A stretch of DNA of 64,000 bases from Barnesiella intestinihominis YIT 11860 (GCF_000296465.1 NZ_JH815206.1:358200-422199); one strand, 5' to 3'; positions 28,114 through 38,006 are shown, counted from the first letter of the stretch. Made by a program: numbers and translations. The notes: a model not told the origin generated them from the sequence alone.

Positions 28114-29057
28114 ACGAGGTAGCAGTTGCTCGACCGAGGGTCTTGACGGTGATCGTTTCGTATAATTTCGAGCCGTGGATCGAACGATGTCTGAGTAGTA
28201 TTCGGGATTCGGATTACCCCTCGGACCTTGTGGTAATCGATAATGCTTCGACCGACCGGACGGTGTCGATCATCGCCGAGAGGTATCGATGGATTCGTCT
28301 TGTGCGGAGTAGGAAAAATCTCGGATTCGGACAAGCGAATAACATCGGCATGAGAATGGCGTTGGAGGAGGATTACGATTATGTGTTTCTCGTGAATCAG
28401 GATGCGTGGATAGAGGCGAATACGGTGGGGACTTTGGTGGGGTTGGCAGAAAAATATCCCGATTACGGAGTGTTTTCGCCGGTGCATCTTGATGGGAAGG
28501 GGGAGCACCTCGACGGTTCGTTCGCCAAGTATGTGGGGGGAGCATCGGCGGTTTCATCGAAAAAATCGGATATCGTCGAAGCAGCTTTCGTTAATGCGGC
28601 TTTCTGGTTTATCCCGGTGTCGGCGTTGAAAAAGGTGGGAGGTTTTTCGCCGTTGTTTTTTCATTACGGCGAAGATGTGGACTATATTCACCGAATGCGA
28701 TTCTATGGTTATCGGGTGGGATACACTCCGTTGACTTCGGGGTGTCATGACCGGCAGAATCGACCGATTACCCGCCAGACACAAATGAAATTGGACAGGG
28801 TTTATTATTTGTCGGTTGTTTCGGATTTAAATTCGGGAATGGCTAAGTGTCTGTGGGGTGGTGTATTAGCTCCTTTGAAACCGGGCGTGCTCGCTTTATT
28901 GCGGGGAAGATTCAAAGAATTTTGTTTTTATACAGGCACAAGTGTCCGGCTTTTGTGTCGATACCCTTCTATTGCAGAAATCAAGCGATTTTGCAAACAT
29001 GGAAGGCCTGTGTTTTTGGAAAATGTTCATTCAAAAATTAAACCGATATGGAGTTAG
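28110..29057 (+). CDS. Family 2 glycosyltransferase (rhamnosyltransferase-like)
   Basis: A 315-residue GT-A fold enzyme starting at GTG, with its start overlapping the flippase stop by 4 nt. The nucleotide-sugar motifs are VIVSYNFEPWIERCL (11-25), VVIDNASTDRT, and NLGFGQANNIGM. The metal-binding region is NQDAW. It resembles rhamnosyl- and related dTDP-sugar transferases, but the donor cannot be read from sequence. It is predicted to act at the cytoplasmic face on the lipid-linked glycan. Confidence 0.88.
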   Translation: MNEVAVARPRVLTVIVSYNFEPWIERCLSSIRDSDYPSDLVVIDNASTDRTVSIIAERYRWIRLVRSRKNLGFGQANNIGMRMALEEDYDYVFLVNQDAWIEANTVGTLVGLAEKYPDYGVFSPVHLDGKGEHLDGSFAKYVGGASAVSSKKSDIVEAAFVNAAFWFIPVSALKKVGGFSPLFFHYGEDVDYIHRMRFYGYRVGYTPLTSGCHDRQNRPITRQTQMKLDRVYYLSVVSDLNSGMAKCLWGGVLAPLKPGVLALLRGRFKEFCFYTGTSVRLLCRYPSIAEIKRFCKHGRPVFLENVHSKIKPIWS

Positions 29058-29965
29058 CCCCGATTGTTTTATTCGTTTATAATCGTCCTGAACATACGCG
29101 CGCTTGTCTGGAATATTTGGAGCGGAACGAGCTGGCGGCGGAAAGCGAATTGTATGTTTTCGCCGACGGCGCGAAGTCGGGCAGCGAGGAGGCGGTGGCC
29201 GCCGTGCGTCGGGTGATTGCTGAACCGTGGAAATTCAAACGGTTGAATGTCGTGGAGCGACCGGAGAACAAGGGGCTGGCAGCCAATGTGATTGCGGGGG
29301 TGACTTCGGTTTTGGAGACGCACGACCGGGTGATCGTCTTGGAAGATGATTTGATTGTTTCTCCTTATTTTCTGCGTTTTATGAACGAGGCACTTGAAGT
29401 TTATAAAGATACGGAGGAGGTTTGCCATGTGACTTGCCACATGCTCGACCATAAAGGAGAGTTGCCCGATACGTTTTTGATACGCTGGTGTAACAGTTGG
29501 GGGTGGGGAACTTGGAGCCGTGCATGGCAATATTTCGAGTCGGACGGTAGAAAATCGTTGCGGGAAATCGAACGACGGGATTTGTGTAGGCAATTCGATT
29601 TGGACGGAGGTTTCCACTTTACCCAGATGTTGCGCGACCAAATCGAGGGTCGGAATAACTCGTGGTTCATACGGTGGTATGCATCGCTGTTTCTGCGTGA
29701 CAAGTTGATGTTGGGCACGGGCCGTTCGTTGGTCGATAATGCGGGATTCGACGGAAGTGGAACGCATTGCAATACTATGCAGCTTTGCACGCAGACTTTG
29801 TCGATGAATCCGATAGCGGTAGTTCCCATTTCTCCGGTAAAAGAGAACTTACTCGCCCGAAAAGTATATTCTCGAACCTATCGTTATAATTATTCGTACA
29901 GGCATAAATTGAAAGTATTCATCGGGAATCTGTGGATTCGTGTATTCAATCGTAAAAAGAGATGA
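29048..29965 (+). CDS. Glycosyltransferase (GT-A fold, GNT-I-like)
   Basis: A 305-residue protein. The N-terminus APIVLFVYNRPEHTRACLEY and the motif VIVLEDDLIVSPYFLRFMNE, containing an EDD metal site, mark a GT-A type transferase of the kind related to N-acetylglucosaminyltransferase I and family 2 enzymes. SWGWGTWSRAW is a conserved acceptor-side segment of this subgroup. The start overlaps the preceding gene by 10 nt. Donor and acceptor sugars are unknown. Confidence 0.83.
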   Translation: MELAPIVLFVYNRPEHTRACLEYLERNELAAESELYVFADGAKSGSEEAVAAVRRVIAEPWKFKRLNVVERPENKGLAANVIAGVTSVLETHDRVIVLEDDLIVSPYFLRFMNEALEVYKDTEEVCHVTCHMLDHKGELPDTFLIRWCNSWGWGTWSRAWQYFESDGRKSLREIERRDLCRQFDLDGGFHFTQMLRDQIEGRNNSWFIRWYASLFLRDKLMLGTGRSLVDNAGFDGSGTHCNTMQLCTQTLSMNPIAVVPISPVKENLLARKVYSRTYRYNYSYRHKLKVFIGNLWIRVFNRKKR

Positions 29966-29969
29966 TATT

Positions 29970-30653
29970 ATGAGGGATTTGACTCGTTTAGCCAGTCGTA
30001 TCGTTATGTTTTTCATGCAGTTTTATTATCGACTGGCTCGTCATTCGAGGGTTTCGTACAAGGCTTATATCGACGGTCGTACCCGATTGGCCGGATATAA
30101 TACCATACAGGACAATGTTTTGTTGGCCGGCGCCCGTATCGGCCGGGGCACTTATATTTGCCGAGGGAGCAATTTCACCGATGCAGAGGTCGGTGCGTTT
30201 TGTTCGATCGGTCGGAATGTCCGTATCGTCAACGGACAGCATCCGACCCGCACCTTCGTATCTACTCACCCGGCTTTTTTCTCTCCCAACGGGCAACCGG
30301 GGTTTTCGTTTGTCCGGGAAAAACGGTATGAGGACTGTCGGTATCTCGATCGGGAACGACGAGTGAGCGTAGAGGTGGGAGCCGATGTGTGGATTGGGAA
30401 CAACGTGTCGTTGATGTCGGGGACCCGAATCGGTACGGGGGCGGTGATCGCTACCGGAGCCGTGGTGGTGAGCGATGTGGCGCCTTATGCGATTGTGGGT
30501 GGTGTACCTGCCCGGGAAATCAGGAAACGGTTCGATGATGAGCAGATTGCTTATCTGTTGGCTTCGCGATGGTGGGAACGTCCGTTCGATGAACTTCGGA
30601 AAGAGGCGGACAGTTTCTCGGATATCGGATTGTTCATGAAAAACGGATTGTAA
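29970..30653 (+). CDS. Hexapeptide-repeat O-acetyltransferase (CatB-like)
   Basis: A 227-residue left-handed beta-helix protein starting at MRDLTRLASR, 4 nt after the previous stop; a GTG at 29940 would overlap the previous gene. Hexapeptide repeats run from about 45 to 80 and again through VEVGADVWIGNNVSLMSGTR and IGTGAVIATGAVV. The catalytic His is in NGQHPTRTF and the C-terminal GGVPAREIRKRF is typical of xenobiotic/CatB acetyltransferases. It most likely acetylates a sugar of the glycan built by this operon. Confidence 0.88.
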   Translation: MRDLTRLASRIVMFFMQFYYRLARHSRVSYKAYIDGRTRLAGYNTIQDNVLLAGARIGRGTYICRGSNFTDAEVGAFCSIGRNVRIVNGQHPTRTFVSTHPAFFSPNGQPGFSFVREKRYEDCRYLDRERRVSVEVGADVWIGNNVSLMSGTRIGTGAVIATGAVVVSDVAPYAIVGGVPAREIRKRFDDEQIAYLLASRWWERPFDELRKEADSFSDIGLFMKNGL

Positions 30654-31399
30654 TGGGACGGCCGCTTTTTTCGATTATTACGATTACGTTTAACGCTGCT
30701 GGGACTTTGCCGGCTACGTTGAGAAGCGTGGAACGACAGACGTTTACCGACTATGAGTATTTGATCGTGGACGGTGCGTCGACCGACGGTACGATTGCGA
30801 TTGCGCAGCACTCGGCAGCGGTCTCGTCGGTGACGAGCGAACCGGACAAGGGTTTATACGATGCGATGAACAAGGGCTTGCGTAAAGCACGAGGGTGTTA
30901 TCTCGTTTTTCTGAATGCCGGCGATGCGTTTCACGAACCCGATACGTTGCAGAAAATCGCCGATTCCATCGAAAAAACCGACCCCGATATTGTCTATGGA
31001 GAGACGGCGTTGGTCGATTCGGAAAGACGTTTTATATCTATGCGAAGGTTACAGGCTCCCGAAAGGTTATCGGTGAAGAGTTTTCGCATGGGGATGCTGG
31101 TGTGCCATCAGGCGTTTATCGTTCGCCGGGAGATTGCGCCGGAATATGATTTGCGGTATCGTTTTTCCGCCGACTTCGATTGGTGTATCCGGTGCATGCA
31201 AATGGCGAAAACGATAACTCATACACACGAGGTGCTTATCGATTATTTGAACGAGGGGGTCACTACCGCCAACCGAAAGGCTTCGTTGCGGGAGAGATAC
31301 GAGATTATGTGCCGATATTACGGGACTTTACCGACGTTCTTGCGTCATTTGTGGTTTGCCGTGCGGTTCGCTTTCGCTCGTTTTTCGGGACGGGAGTAG
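30653..31399 (+). CDS. Family 2 glycosyltransferase
   Basis: A 248-residue GT-A enzyme. Motifs are PLFSIITITFNAAGTLPATL, YLIVDGASTDGT, EPDKGLYDAMNKGLRKARG and FLNAGDAF. This set matches the WcaA/PslC type that adds sugars to colanic-acid-like or O-antigen glycans. The start overlaps the acetyltransferase stop by 1 nt (TAATG), the tightest coupling in the operon. It is the last gene; a repeat cluster follows. Confidence 0.88.
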   Translation: MGRPLFSIITITFNAAGTLPATLRSVERQTFTDYEYLIVDGASTDGTIAIAQHSAAVSSVTSEPDKGLYDAMNKGLRKARGCYLVFLNAGDAFHEPDTLQKIADSIEKTDPDIVYGETALVDSERRFISMRRLQAPERLSVKSFRMGMLVCHQAFIVRREIAPEYDLRYRFSADFDWCIRCMQMAKTITHTHEVLIDYLNEGVTTANRKASLRERYEIMCRYYGTLPTFLRHLWFAVRFAFARFSGRE

Positions 31400-31437
31400 A
31401 CGGTATGTTTAAAATCTGTAATCTTCTTTGCCTACAT

Positions 31438-31608
31438 TTAACCCCCTCGTCCTGCGGACACTCCCCCTATATTCTCTTACGGCAACACAGGGGGAGAGGG
31501 CTAAAATGCATTTCGAACATATTTAAACTTCTCCCCTGCCGTGTCCAGTGGCATTGCGGGGTGTGGCGCAGCCATAGGGGAGGTGGCACGTAGTGGCGGA
31601 GGGGTTGA
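31438..31608. repeat. A/B intergenic repeat cluster, locus 5
   Basis: A forward A-like module with CTGCGGACACTCCCCCTATA and an ACAGGGGGAGAGGG end (31450-31502) is followed by an inverted B-like module ending GTGGCACGTAGTGGCGGAGG (31585-31604). The inner CCCCGTAATG stem is lost in the first and altered (GGCATTGCGGGGTG) in the second. It lies between the polysaccharide operon and metG. Confidence 0.8.
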
Positions 31609-31764
31609 ATGAATGGGTCTTTAAACTATCCTAAGAAGTTGTCTTGTGGGCAGGTTTCATGAGTCTATGCCGTAAAAAGTATAATTCGAGGTATTTCGTT
31701 CGGTGGGAAATTTGTATCTTTGCAGTATGCGAATATAGATTGCACCTCGGTATAACCAAGTAAA

Positions 31765-31796
31765 TTTGTTTCTACTCTCGGCTTGCACTATCTTTG
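31765..31796 (+). promoter_or_regulatory. Promoter of metG
   Basis: TTTG at 31765-31768 and TATCTTTG at 31789-31796 are 20 bp apart. The start codon is 106 nt downstream. A second TATCTTTG at 31715-31722 may be an additional promoter. Confidence 0.7.
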
Positions 31797-31901
31797 CACT
31801 CTGCAAAAAAATGAGTTGTATTCCAGAGGTTACGGTAGACCGGTCTCGATCGATGCAGAGCCTCTTTAATTCAAATGATTCGATAGAAAATAATACGATA
31901 T

Positions 31902-33944
31902 ATGGAGAAGAATTTCAAACGTACATTGGTTACCACCGCTTTGCCTTATGCCAACGGCCCTGTGCATATAGGCCATTTGGCGGGAGTATATGTCCCGGCA
32001 GATATTTATACCCGGTATCTGCGGTTGAAAGGCGAAGATGTGATCATGATCGGCGGTAGCGACGAGCATGGCGTGCCTATCACGATTAAGGCGAAGGTCG
32101 AAGGAGTGACCCCGCAGGATATCGTGGACCGTTATCACCATATTATTAAAAAGTCGTTCGAGGAGTTCGGAATCTCTTTCGATATTTACTCTCGCACGAC
32201 TTCCAAGATTCATAGTGAAATGGCTTCCGATTTCTTTCGGAAGTTGTACGATAAAGGCGAATTTATCGAGAAAACCTCGATGCAATATTACGACGAGGAG
32301 GCTAACCAGTTCCTCGCAGACCGGTATATTACCGGGACTTGTCCGCACTGTGGCAACGAACATGCCTATGGCGACCAATGCGAGGCTTGCGGCACATCGT
32401 TGAATGCGACCGATTTGATTAATCCCAAATCGGCCATTACGGGAAATCAGCCTGTTTTGCGGGAGACAAAGCACTGGTATCTGCCTCTCGACAAGTGGGA
32501 GCCGTTCTTGCGCCAATGGATTTTGGAAGAGCATAAGGAATGGAAACCGAATGTGTATGGACAATGCAAATCGTGGCTCGACATGGGGTTACAACCTCGC
32601 GCGGTGAGCCGTGACCTCGATTGGGGGGTTCCCGTACCGGTGGAAGGCGCCGAAGGTAAGGTGTTGTATGTGTGGTTCGATGCTCCTATCGGGTATATCT
32701 CGAATACCAAAGAGTTGCTTCCCGACAAATGGGAACTGTATTGGAAAGACAAGGATACGAAAATGGTCCACTTTATCGGCAAGGACAACATCGTATTCCA
32801 CTGCATTGTTTTCCCTGCGATGCTGAAAGCCGAGGGGAGTTATATTTTGCCGGATAATGTGCCGGCCAACGAGTTCTTGAATTTGGAGGGTGATAAGATT
32901 TCCACTTCGAGAAACTGGGCGGTGTGGTTACACGAGTATCTCGAAGAGTTCCCCGGCAAACAGGACGTGCTGCGTTATGTGCTCACGGCCAACGCTCCCG
33001 AGACGAAGGACAACGATTTCACTTGGAAAGATTTCCAAGCGCGTAATAATAATGAATTGGTGGCTATTCTCGGCAATTTCGTGAATCGAGCTTTGGTGCT
33101 GACTCATAAATATTTCGACGGGAAAGTACCGGCTGCGGGTGAATTGACCGACTATGACCGGGAAACATTGAAGGAGTTTGCCGATGTGAAAGCCGAGGTG
33201 GAGAATTACCTCGACCATTACCGTTTTCGCGATGCCTTGAAGGAGGCGATGAATCTGGCTCGTATCGGGAACAAGTATCTTGCCGATACCGAACCGTGGA
33301 AGCTGGCGAAAACCGATATGGACAGGGTGGCGACGATATTGAACCTTTCGTTGCAGATTACGGCCAATCTGGCTATCGCTTTCGAACCATTCCTACCTTT
33401 CTCTGCCGAGAAGCTGCGGGGAATGTTGCATTTGGGACATTGTGACTGGAATATGCTGGGACGTACCGATATTTTGCCTGCCGGAGCCGAGTTGGGTAAG
33501 GCCGAGTTGCTGTTCGAGAAGATAGAAGACAGCGTGATCGAGGCGCAGGTGAACAAGTTGTTGGAGACGAAGAAAGCCAATGAATTGAAGAATCACAAGG
33601 CTGCGCCGATACGGGAGAATATCGCTTTCGACGATTTCATGAAATTGGATATTCGGGTGGGTAAAGTGCTGGAATGTCAGAAAGTGCCCAAAGCCGACAA
33701 GTTGCTGCAATTCCGTATCGACGATGGTTTGGGCGGACGTACGATCGTATCGGGTATCGCCAAGCATTATGCTCCCGAAGATTTGGTGGGTAAGAATGTG
33801 TGCTTCGTGGCTAATCTCGAACCTCGCAAATTGAAGGGTATCGAGTCGCAGGGTATGATTCTTTCGGCCGAGGATGCCGACGGGCGTTTGATTGTCATCT
33901 CCCCGGCGACCGATGAAATCGCTCCCGGTTCGGAAGTGAAATAA
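31902..33944 (+). CDS. metG: Methionyl-tRNA synthetase
   Basis: A 680-residue class I synthetase that charges tRNA-Met. The HIGH motif is at 22-25 (GPVHIGHL), the zinc-binding knuckle is [18 protein letters not shown] near 147-164, and the KMSKS equivalent is KISTS in [11 protein letters not shown]. The C-terminal 110 residues are the EMAP-II-like tRNA-binding domain ([20 protein letters not shown]), which also gives dimer formation. The length matches full-length bacterial MetG of the E. coli type. It is monocistronic, with its own promoter and terminator. Confidence 0.97.
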   Translation: MEKNFKRTLVTTALPYANGPVHIGHLAGVYVPADIYTRYLRLKGEDVIMIGGSDEHGVPITIKAKVEGVTPQDIVDRYHHIIKKSFEEFGISFDIYSRTTSKIHSEMASDFFRKLYDKGEFIEKTSMQYYDEEANQFLADRYITGTCPHCGNEHAYGDQCEACGTSLNATDLINPKSAITGNQPVLRETKHWYLPLDKWEPFLRQWILEEHKEWKPNVYGQCKSWLDMGLQPRAVSRDLDWGVPVPVEGAEGKVLYVWFDAPIGYISNTKELLPDKWELYWKDKDTKMVHFIGKDNIVFHCIVFPAMLKAEGSYILPDNVPANEFLNLEGDKISTSRNWAVWLHEYLEEFPGKQDVLRYVLTANAPETKDNDFTWKDFQARNNNELVAILGNFVNRALVLTHKYFDGKVPAAGELTDYDRETLKEFADVKAEVENYLDHYRFRDALKEAMNLARIGNKYLADTEPWKLAKTDMDRVATILNLSLQITANLAIAFEPFLPFSAEKLRGMLHLGHCDWNMLGRTDILPAGAELGKAELLFEKIEDSVIEAQVNKLLETKKANELKNHKAAPIRENIAFDDFMKLDIRVGKVLECQKVPKADKLLQFRIDDGLGGRTIVSGIAKHYAPEDLVGKNVCFVANLEPRKLKGIESQGMILSAEDADGRLIVISPATDEIAPGSEVK

Positions 33945-33968
33945 CTTGGAATCTTGATAAAAATTGTG

Positions 33969-34002
33969 GCCCCGATACCGAACGAAGTATCGGGGCTTTT
34001 TT
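33969..34002 (+). terminator. Terminator of metG
   Basis: A 10-bp perfect GC-rich stem (GCCCCGATAC with its complement, 8-nt loop) is followed by six T. It lies 24 nt beyond the metG stop. Confidence 0.92.
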
Positions 34003-34145
34003 AGTTCGGCTTGAAAAGATTCGTTTCTGCAAACAACAATTATTGAGTGTAGATTTTTAAGCGTGAGGTTTTTAAAGGCTTGTGGTATACTTTGATTCCT
34101 CAAAGCCACAGAATCATGAATTTTAGCCCTGTGGAGGATTTATTT

Positions 34146-34598
34146 TCAATGACTTGACGGTTGTTGTAAATGCAGGATAGGGAACGGTTTGCCAGAAGGA
34201 TCCAATTCATCTCGTCCTATAACCTCGTAACCCATGTGCAAATAAAATTTGTAAGCCTGTTCGTTATCTTCGTTTACATCTACTTTGTAGATATTGCATT
34301 TGTCGATGGCATAATCCACGAATGCTTTGCCGTAACCGTGTCCTTGTTCTTCGGGCAGTACGAACAACATTTCCAGCATGTCGTCGCTTAATCCCATAAA
34401 TGCGGCAATCCGCCCGTTCTCATTGCGTATTACAAACAGTTTGACAGCCGGGAAATATTGGTTTCTTATTAAAGGTTTGAAGTATTCTATATCTTCTTCT
34501 TTTAAAAAATGATGGGAACTGCGTACCGACTTTTCCCATACGATCAACAGTTCGTCTAAAATTTCGTCTGATAAGGATTGTAATTTTTCTATTTCCAT
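34146..34598 (-). CDS. GNAT-family N-acetyltransferase
   Basis: A 150-residue acetyl-CoA-dependent acetyltransferase. The acetyl-CoA loop is LPEEQGHGYGKAFVDYA (about 91-107), and the family's beta-4/beta-5 pattern with NEDNEQAYKFYLHMGYEVIG follows. The substrate is not evident; close forms are annotated as acetylating small molecules or ribosomal-protein-like targets. It converges on metG and stands alone. Confidence 0.88.
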   Translation of the reverse strand: MEIEKLQSLSDEILDELLIVWEKSVRSSHHFLKEEDIEYFKPLIRNQYFPAVKLFVIRNENGRIAAFMGLSDDMLEMLFVLPEEQGHGYGKAFVDYAIDKCNIYKVDVNEDNEQAYKFYLHMGYEVIGRDELDPSGKPFPILHLQQPSSH

Positions 34599-34677
34599 TT
34601 TTTGGGTAATTGTCGTTTATAAACTATCGAATGTAAAGATACAAAAAGTGCCGATTATCATTTGTGAATCATGGCTT

Positions 34678-35655
34678 TCATTGTTCCAACTGTCCGGTCT
34701 TGCGGAAGTATTTTTGCAGGACGAGAAGCGAAATGAGTTTTTCTCGTTTCTTGTCGAAGAATTGGCTGACGTATTCGTTGGCGTGGCGGGATATTTCGAT
34801 GGCTTCGTCGGGGTGGGCGGTATAGTAGGCGATACGCTCTTCGAGGTCCGAGAAATCGGGTTTGATTTCGATATAGTGGTAGTTGGGAATAAGTCGTCCC
34901 TCCATGAACCAAGTTTCGAATTCGGGTCGGGGCATGACGGCTACGGAGTTGGAGGACATGACCCATTTGAGGTTGCTGGCGACATCGTTCCCTTCGAGGG
35001 CGAGGATAAATTTGTACCGCAGATGTTCGGCGATGGTTTTCTTACCGGTACGCCAAGCGGGATTGCCGTTGCGACTGGTGTCGCCCAAGTCGTAGAGGGG
35101 ATTGCCGAAGTATTTATTAAAAAAGGCAATGCGTTTGGTTTTCCCTTCGTTGACTTTTCCTCGGAAAATGACTTTGTCCATTTTCTTTTCGAACGGTATT
35201 TTGTCCTTGACGAAGATGAAATGTCTCACTTTGTTCAAATTCAATAGTATGGCATTTGCCGATTGATTGTGAATGGGCCTGCTCTTAACAATGGAAGGGG
35301 TATCGGGCATGAAATTGATATCGCCGAAACAGTAGTTCCATTGCAGGTTTTCGGGGAAGTACCGGAGGTATTCGAATGAATCGAAGTAATAGACTTTCCC
35401 TTTCTTTTGCAATTTGAGTTCGTTCAGGTGGGGAGAGCCTTCGGGTAGTTTTACCGGTTCAATGAGCCGATTGTAATAGTTCACCCGGTCGTTTATGTAA
35501 TTTTTATCGGATCGGGTATCGACTTGTGCGAGAATCTTATTCAGCCTTTTTCGACAAATCGCTTTCAAAGGTAGTAGCCTGAGAAAATAGGATTTCAAAT
35601 AATAGCTGTATTTGGGATTCTTGCCGTTGCGTATGCTATAAAAAATGTTATCCAT
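34678..35655 (-). CDS. Family 90 glycosyltransferase (CAP10/LPS-modifying)
   Basis: A 325-residue protein starting at MDNIFYSIRN, since the first nine codons of the longer frame lie beyond the likely transcript start. The sequence follows family 90: KKMDKVIFRGKVNEGKTKRI, the DTSRNGNPAWRTGKKTIAEH segment, YKFILALEGNDVASNLKW, MSSNSVAVMP and FETWFMEGRLIPNYHYIEI. Family 90 members transfer xylose or related sugars to cell-surface glycans, and bacterial forms are linked to LPS. It lies among accessory surface-glycan genes. Confidence 0.85.
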   Translation of the reverse strand: MDNIFYSIRNGKNPKYSYYLKSYFLRLLPLKAICRKRLNKILAQVDTRSDKNYINDRVNYYNRLIEPVKLPEGSPHLNELKLQKKGKVYYFDSFEYLRYFPENLQWNYCFGDINFMPDTPSIVKSRPIHNQSANAILLNLNKVRHFIFVKDKIPFEKKMDKVIFRGKVNEGKTKRIAFFNKYFGNPLYDLGDTSRNGNPAWRTGKKTIAEHLRYKFILALEGNDVASNLKWVMSSNSVAVMPRPEFETWFMEGRLIPNYHYIEIKPDFSDLEERIAYYTAHPDEAIEISRHANEYVSQFFDKKREKLISLLVLQKYFRKTGQLEQ

Positions 35656-35679
35656 TGTATTTCTTATGTGTGTTGGAGA

Positions 35680-35687
35680 CAAAGATA
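35680..35687 (-). promoter_or_regulatory. -7 box upstream of the GT90 gene
   Basis: CAAAGATA on the plus strand is TATCTTTG on the minus strand, 25-32 nt before the ATG at 35655. Confidence 0.55.
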
Positions 35688-35737
35688 AATATTTTAATAT
35701 TATTTTATGAAAAAGTCTTTGTATTTCCTTTTCGTAT

Positions 35738-36665
35738 ATTCAACCCCCTCGTCCTGCGGACACTCCTCCTATATTCCCTTACGGCAACACCCCGCAATGC
35801 TACGGGACAGGGCAGGGGGAGAGGGTAATGCCTTAATCCGTTTTCTTTACTGCGGATATTTTTTAACCCCTCCGTCACTTGCGGACACCTCCCCTATATT
35901 TTGCTATGCAAAACACAGAGGAGGAGGTTAATACCTTACGATGTATCGTGTTTGTCTTTCTCCCCACTATATTTCCTTACGGCCACACCCCGTAATGCTA
36001 CGGGGCACGGCAGGGGGAGAGGGTAATGCCTTAATCCGTTTTCTTTACTGCGGATATTTTTTAACCCCTCCGTCACTTGTGACACCTCCCCTATATTTTG
36101 CTATGCAAAACACAGAGGAGGAGGTTAATACCTTACGATGTATCGTGTTTGTCTTTCTCCCCACTATATTTCCTTACGGCCACACCCCGTAATGCTACGG
36201 GGCACGGCAGGGGGAGAGGGTAATGCCTTAATCCGTTTTCTTTACTGCGGATATTTTTTAACCCCTCCGTCACTTGTGACACCTCCCCTATATTTTGCTA
36301 TGCAAAACACCCCGTAATACTACGGGACACGGCAGGGAGGAGGTTAATACCTTACGATGTATCGTGTTTGTCTTTCTCCCCACTATATTTCCTTGTGGAA
36401 ACACCCCGCAATGCTACGGGACATGGCGGGGAGAGAGGGTAATGCCTTAATCTGTTTCCTTTGCTGCGGGTATTTTTTAACCCCTCCGTCACTTGTGACA
36501 CCTCCCCTATATTTTGCTATGCAAAACACCCCGTAATACTACGGGACACGGCAGGGAGGAGGTTAATACCTTACGATGTATCGTGTTTGTCTTTCTCCTC
36601 ACTATATTTCTTTGTGGAAACACCCCGCAATGCTACGGGACACGGCAGGGAGGAGGGTTAAGCTC
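35738..36665. repeat. Large tandem array of A/B repeat units, locus 6
   Basis: About 930 bp of alternating A and B modules in one orientation. The spacer ATGTATCGTGTTTGTCTTTC recurs at 35941, 36138, 36357 and 36576, giving unit lengths of 197, 219 and 219 bp. A modules hold the CCCCGTA-ATGC-TACGGGG stem (for example 35988-36005) inside an outer CTCCCC...GGGGAG pairing. B modules hold CTATATTTTGCTATGCAAAA inside a CCTCC...GGAGG pairing. The 22-bp length step comes from a B module whose end is replaced by A-module sequence. It lies between two divergent genes and upstream of both. Confidence 0.92.
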
Positions 36666-36868
36666 AACTCTGTATTCATTACTGTGAATGCGCTGTGAAT
36701 ATCTGTTGTATCTTCTTGAAATCCATAAAATTTTCTTTTCAGATTGATTTATTGTGTTTTATTAAATGTTGCTTTTGTGTTGGATTCCGAGAAACTATTT
36801 ATATTTTTACAGTCTTAATGAGTTTTTGTTAAGATTTATTTGTCAGGACATGTAATTTTTGGAACCGC

Positions 36869-37855
36869 ATGAGAATAAAAGATTTTGTCAAATGTAATTT
36901 GAATAATTTATTTTATAGAGAATATCGTCTTCGTCGTAAAGTACGCAGACATTTATTGCCATATTACAAGGAGGCGTTTCCTGTCGGGAAAAATACGAAT
37001 AAAATGATTGTTTTTATGGCCGATGGAAGGAAAAGTCATGGAGGATTGGCCGATAGGCTACGGGGAATCGTTTCGACGTATGAATATTGCTTAAATCATA
37101 GAGTCGATTTTCGTATTCATTTTACAAGCCCATTCAATCTAGAAGATTTATTACTTCCTAATGAATACGATTGGAGGATAGGAGCTGGTGAAATTTCGTA
37201 TAATCCAACATTTTCTACTCCGGTTTATATTGATTCCAACAGCCGTTATCCAGAGGCTGATTGTCGATTTCAACGTAAAATGGCAGAGAAATATTTAGGT
37301 CGAGATTTTCGGCAGATTCATATATATACCAATATGTATTATGCCGACGATCGTTTTGGCTTGTTGTTTAATAAGTTGTTTAAGCCTGCCCCTATATTAC
37401 AGTCTTGGATTGATGAAAATTTACAGATTTTAGGTCAGAATTTTATTGCATTAAGTTTTCGATTTCAAAACCTTCTCGGAGACTCTGTTGATGGTAAGAT
37501 TGTTTATTCGCCAGAAGAACAACGAGAACTGATAAATAGCTGTATTTGTCAGATAGAACTTTTAAGAAAAACTAATCCCGATTCGAAAAAGATTCTCGTT
37601 ACTGCCGATAGTGGCAGTTTTTTAAAAGAAGTATCAAAATTGGATTTTGTATATTTGTTACCGGGAAAAGTCGGTCACATGGATAGTACTTCTCAACAAG
37701 ATATTCAAGTACATATGAAGACTTTTCTCGATTTTTTCGTTCTTTCTCACGCCAAGAAAATATATTTGTTGATAACCGGTAAAATGTACAAAAGTGGTTT
37801 TGCCAAAAGAGCGGCGAAATTAAATAATATTCCATTTGAAGAGGTCGAGTTTTAA
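36869..37855 (+). CDS. Putative fucosyltransferase-like glycosyltransferase
   Basis: A 328-residue protein that is clearly more AT-rich than its neighbours. GGLADRLRG at 58-66 and SFRFQNLLGD at 196-205 resemble the two donor-site motifs of GDP-fucose transferases (families 11, 23 and the O-fucosyltransferases), in which a loop GG.(G/A)(N/D)R.R. and a later H/F-R-x-x-x-x-GD motif bind GDP-fucose. No signal peptide is seen, so it would act in the cytoplasm on a glycan precursor. A strong terminator follows. The fucose call is an inference from motif shape and could be another sugar. Confidence 0.6.
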   Translation: MRIKDFVKCNLNNLFYREYRLRRKVRRHLLPYYKEAFPVGKNTNKMIVFMADGRKSHGGLADRLRGIVSTYEYCLNHRVDFRIHFTSPFNLEDLLLPNEYDWRIGAGEISYNPTFSTPVYIDSNSRYPEADCRFQRKMAEKYLGRDFRQIHIYTNMYYADDRFGLLFNKLFKPAPILQSWIDENLQILGQNFIALSFRFQNLLGDSVDGKIVYSPEEQRELINSCICQIELLRKTNPDSKKILVTADSGSFLKEVSKLDFVYLLPGKVGHMDSTSQQDIQVHMKTFLDFFVLSHAKKIYLLITGKMYKSGFAKRAAKLNNIPFEEVEF

Positions 37856-37880
37856 ATAAATATAATTTTTGTGGGCAAGT

Positions 37881-37916
37881 AAAATACCTGTTTTTCTTTA
37901 ACAGGTATTTTTTTTA
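37881..37916 (+). terminator. Terminator of the fucosyltransferase-like gene
   Basis: A 12-bp stem AAAATACCTGTT with its complement and a TTTCTTT-type loop leads into TTTTTTTTATT. It is a strong Rho-independent terminator. Confidence 0.88.
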
Positions 37917-37943
37917 TTGGGTTGTAAAATATTTATAGAAAAA

Positions 37944-37976
37944 TTTGTATTTCTATCCGATGTAATTATATCTTTG
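37944..37976 (+). promoter_or_regulatory. Promoter of the MACPF lipoprotein gene
   Basis: TTTG at 37944-37947 and TATCTTTG at 37969-37976 are 21 bp apart, with the start codon 31 nt downstream. The gene therefore has its own transcript, separate from the upstream glycosyltransferase. Confidence 0.7.
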
Positions 37977-38006
37977 TAGTATTAATTAACCAAAATATCA
38001 TAAACT

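Noticed and set aside
29069-29767. 232-codon minus-strand frame inside a glycosyltransferase gene
   Set aside because: Antisense to a gene in a tightly overlapping operon; no start context or homology pattern.
33393-34109. 238-codon minus-strand frame over the end of metG
   Set aside because: It overlaps the conserved tRNA-binding domain of MetG and the metG terminator.
35707-36661. Several plus-strand open frames of 60-85 codons across the repeat array, with products like TPPSCGHSPYI...RQHPAMLRD
   Set aside because: They are translations of the A/B repeat modules; the same peptides appear wherever the repeats occur (3794-4236, 41356-42024, 53880-54326) and they carry no gene-like start context.
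35738-36665. CRISPR array
   Set aside because: The repeat units are 192-219 bp with internal hairpins and no short unique spacers, and no cas genes are present.
36869-37855. Calling this gene a transposase or phage protein because of its AT-richness
   Set aside because: The GGLADRLRG and RFQNLLGD motifs and the neighbouring glycan genes fit a glycosyltransferase; AT-richness alone only suggests transfer.
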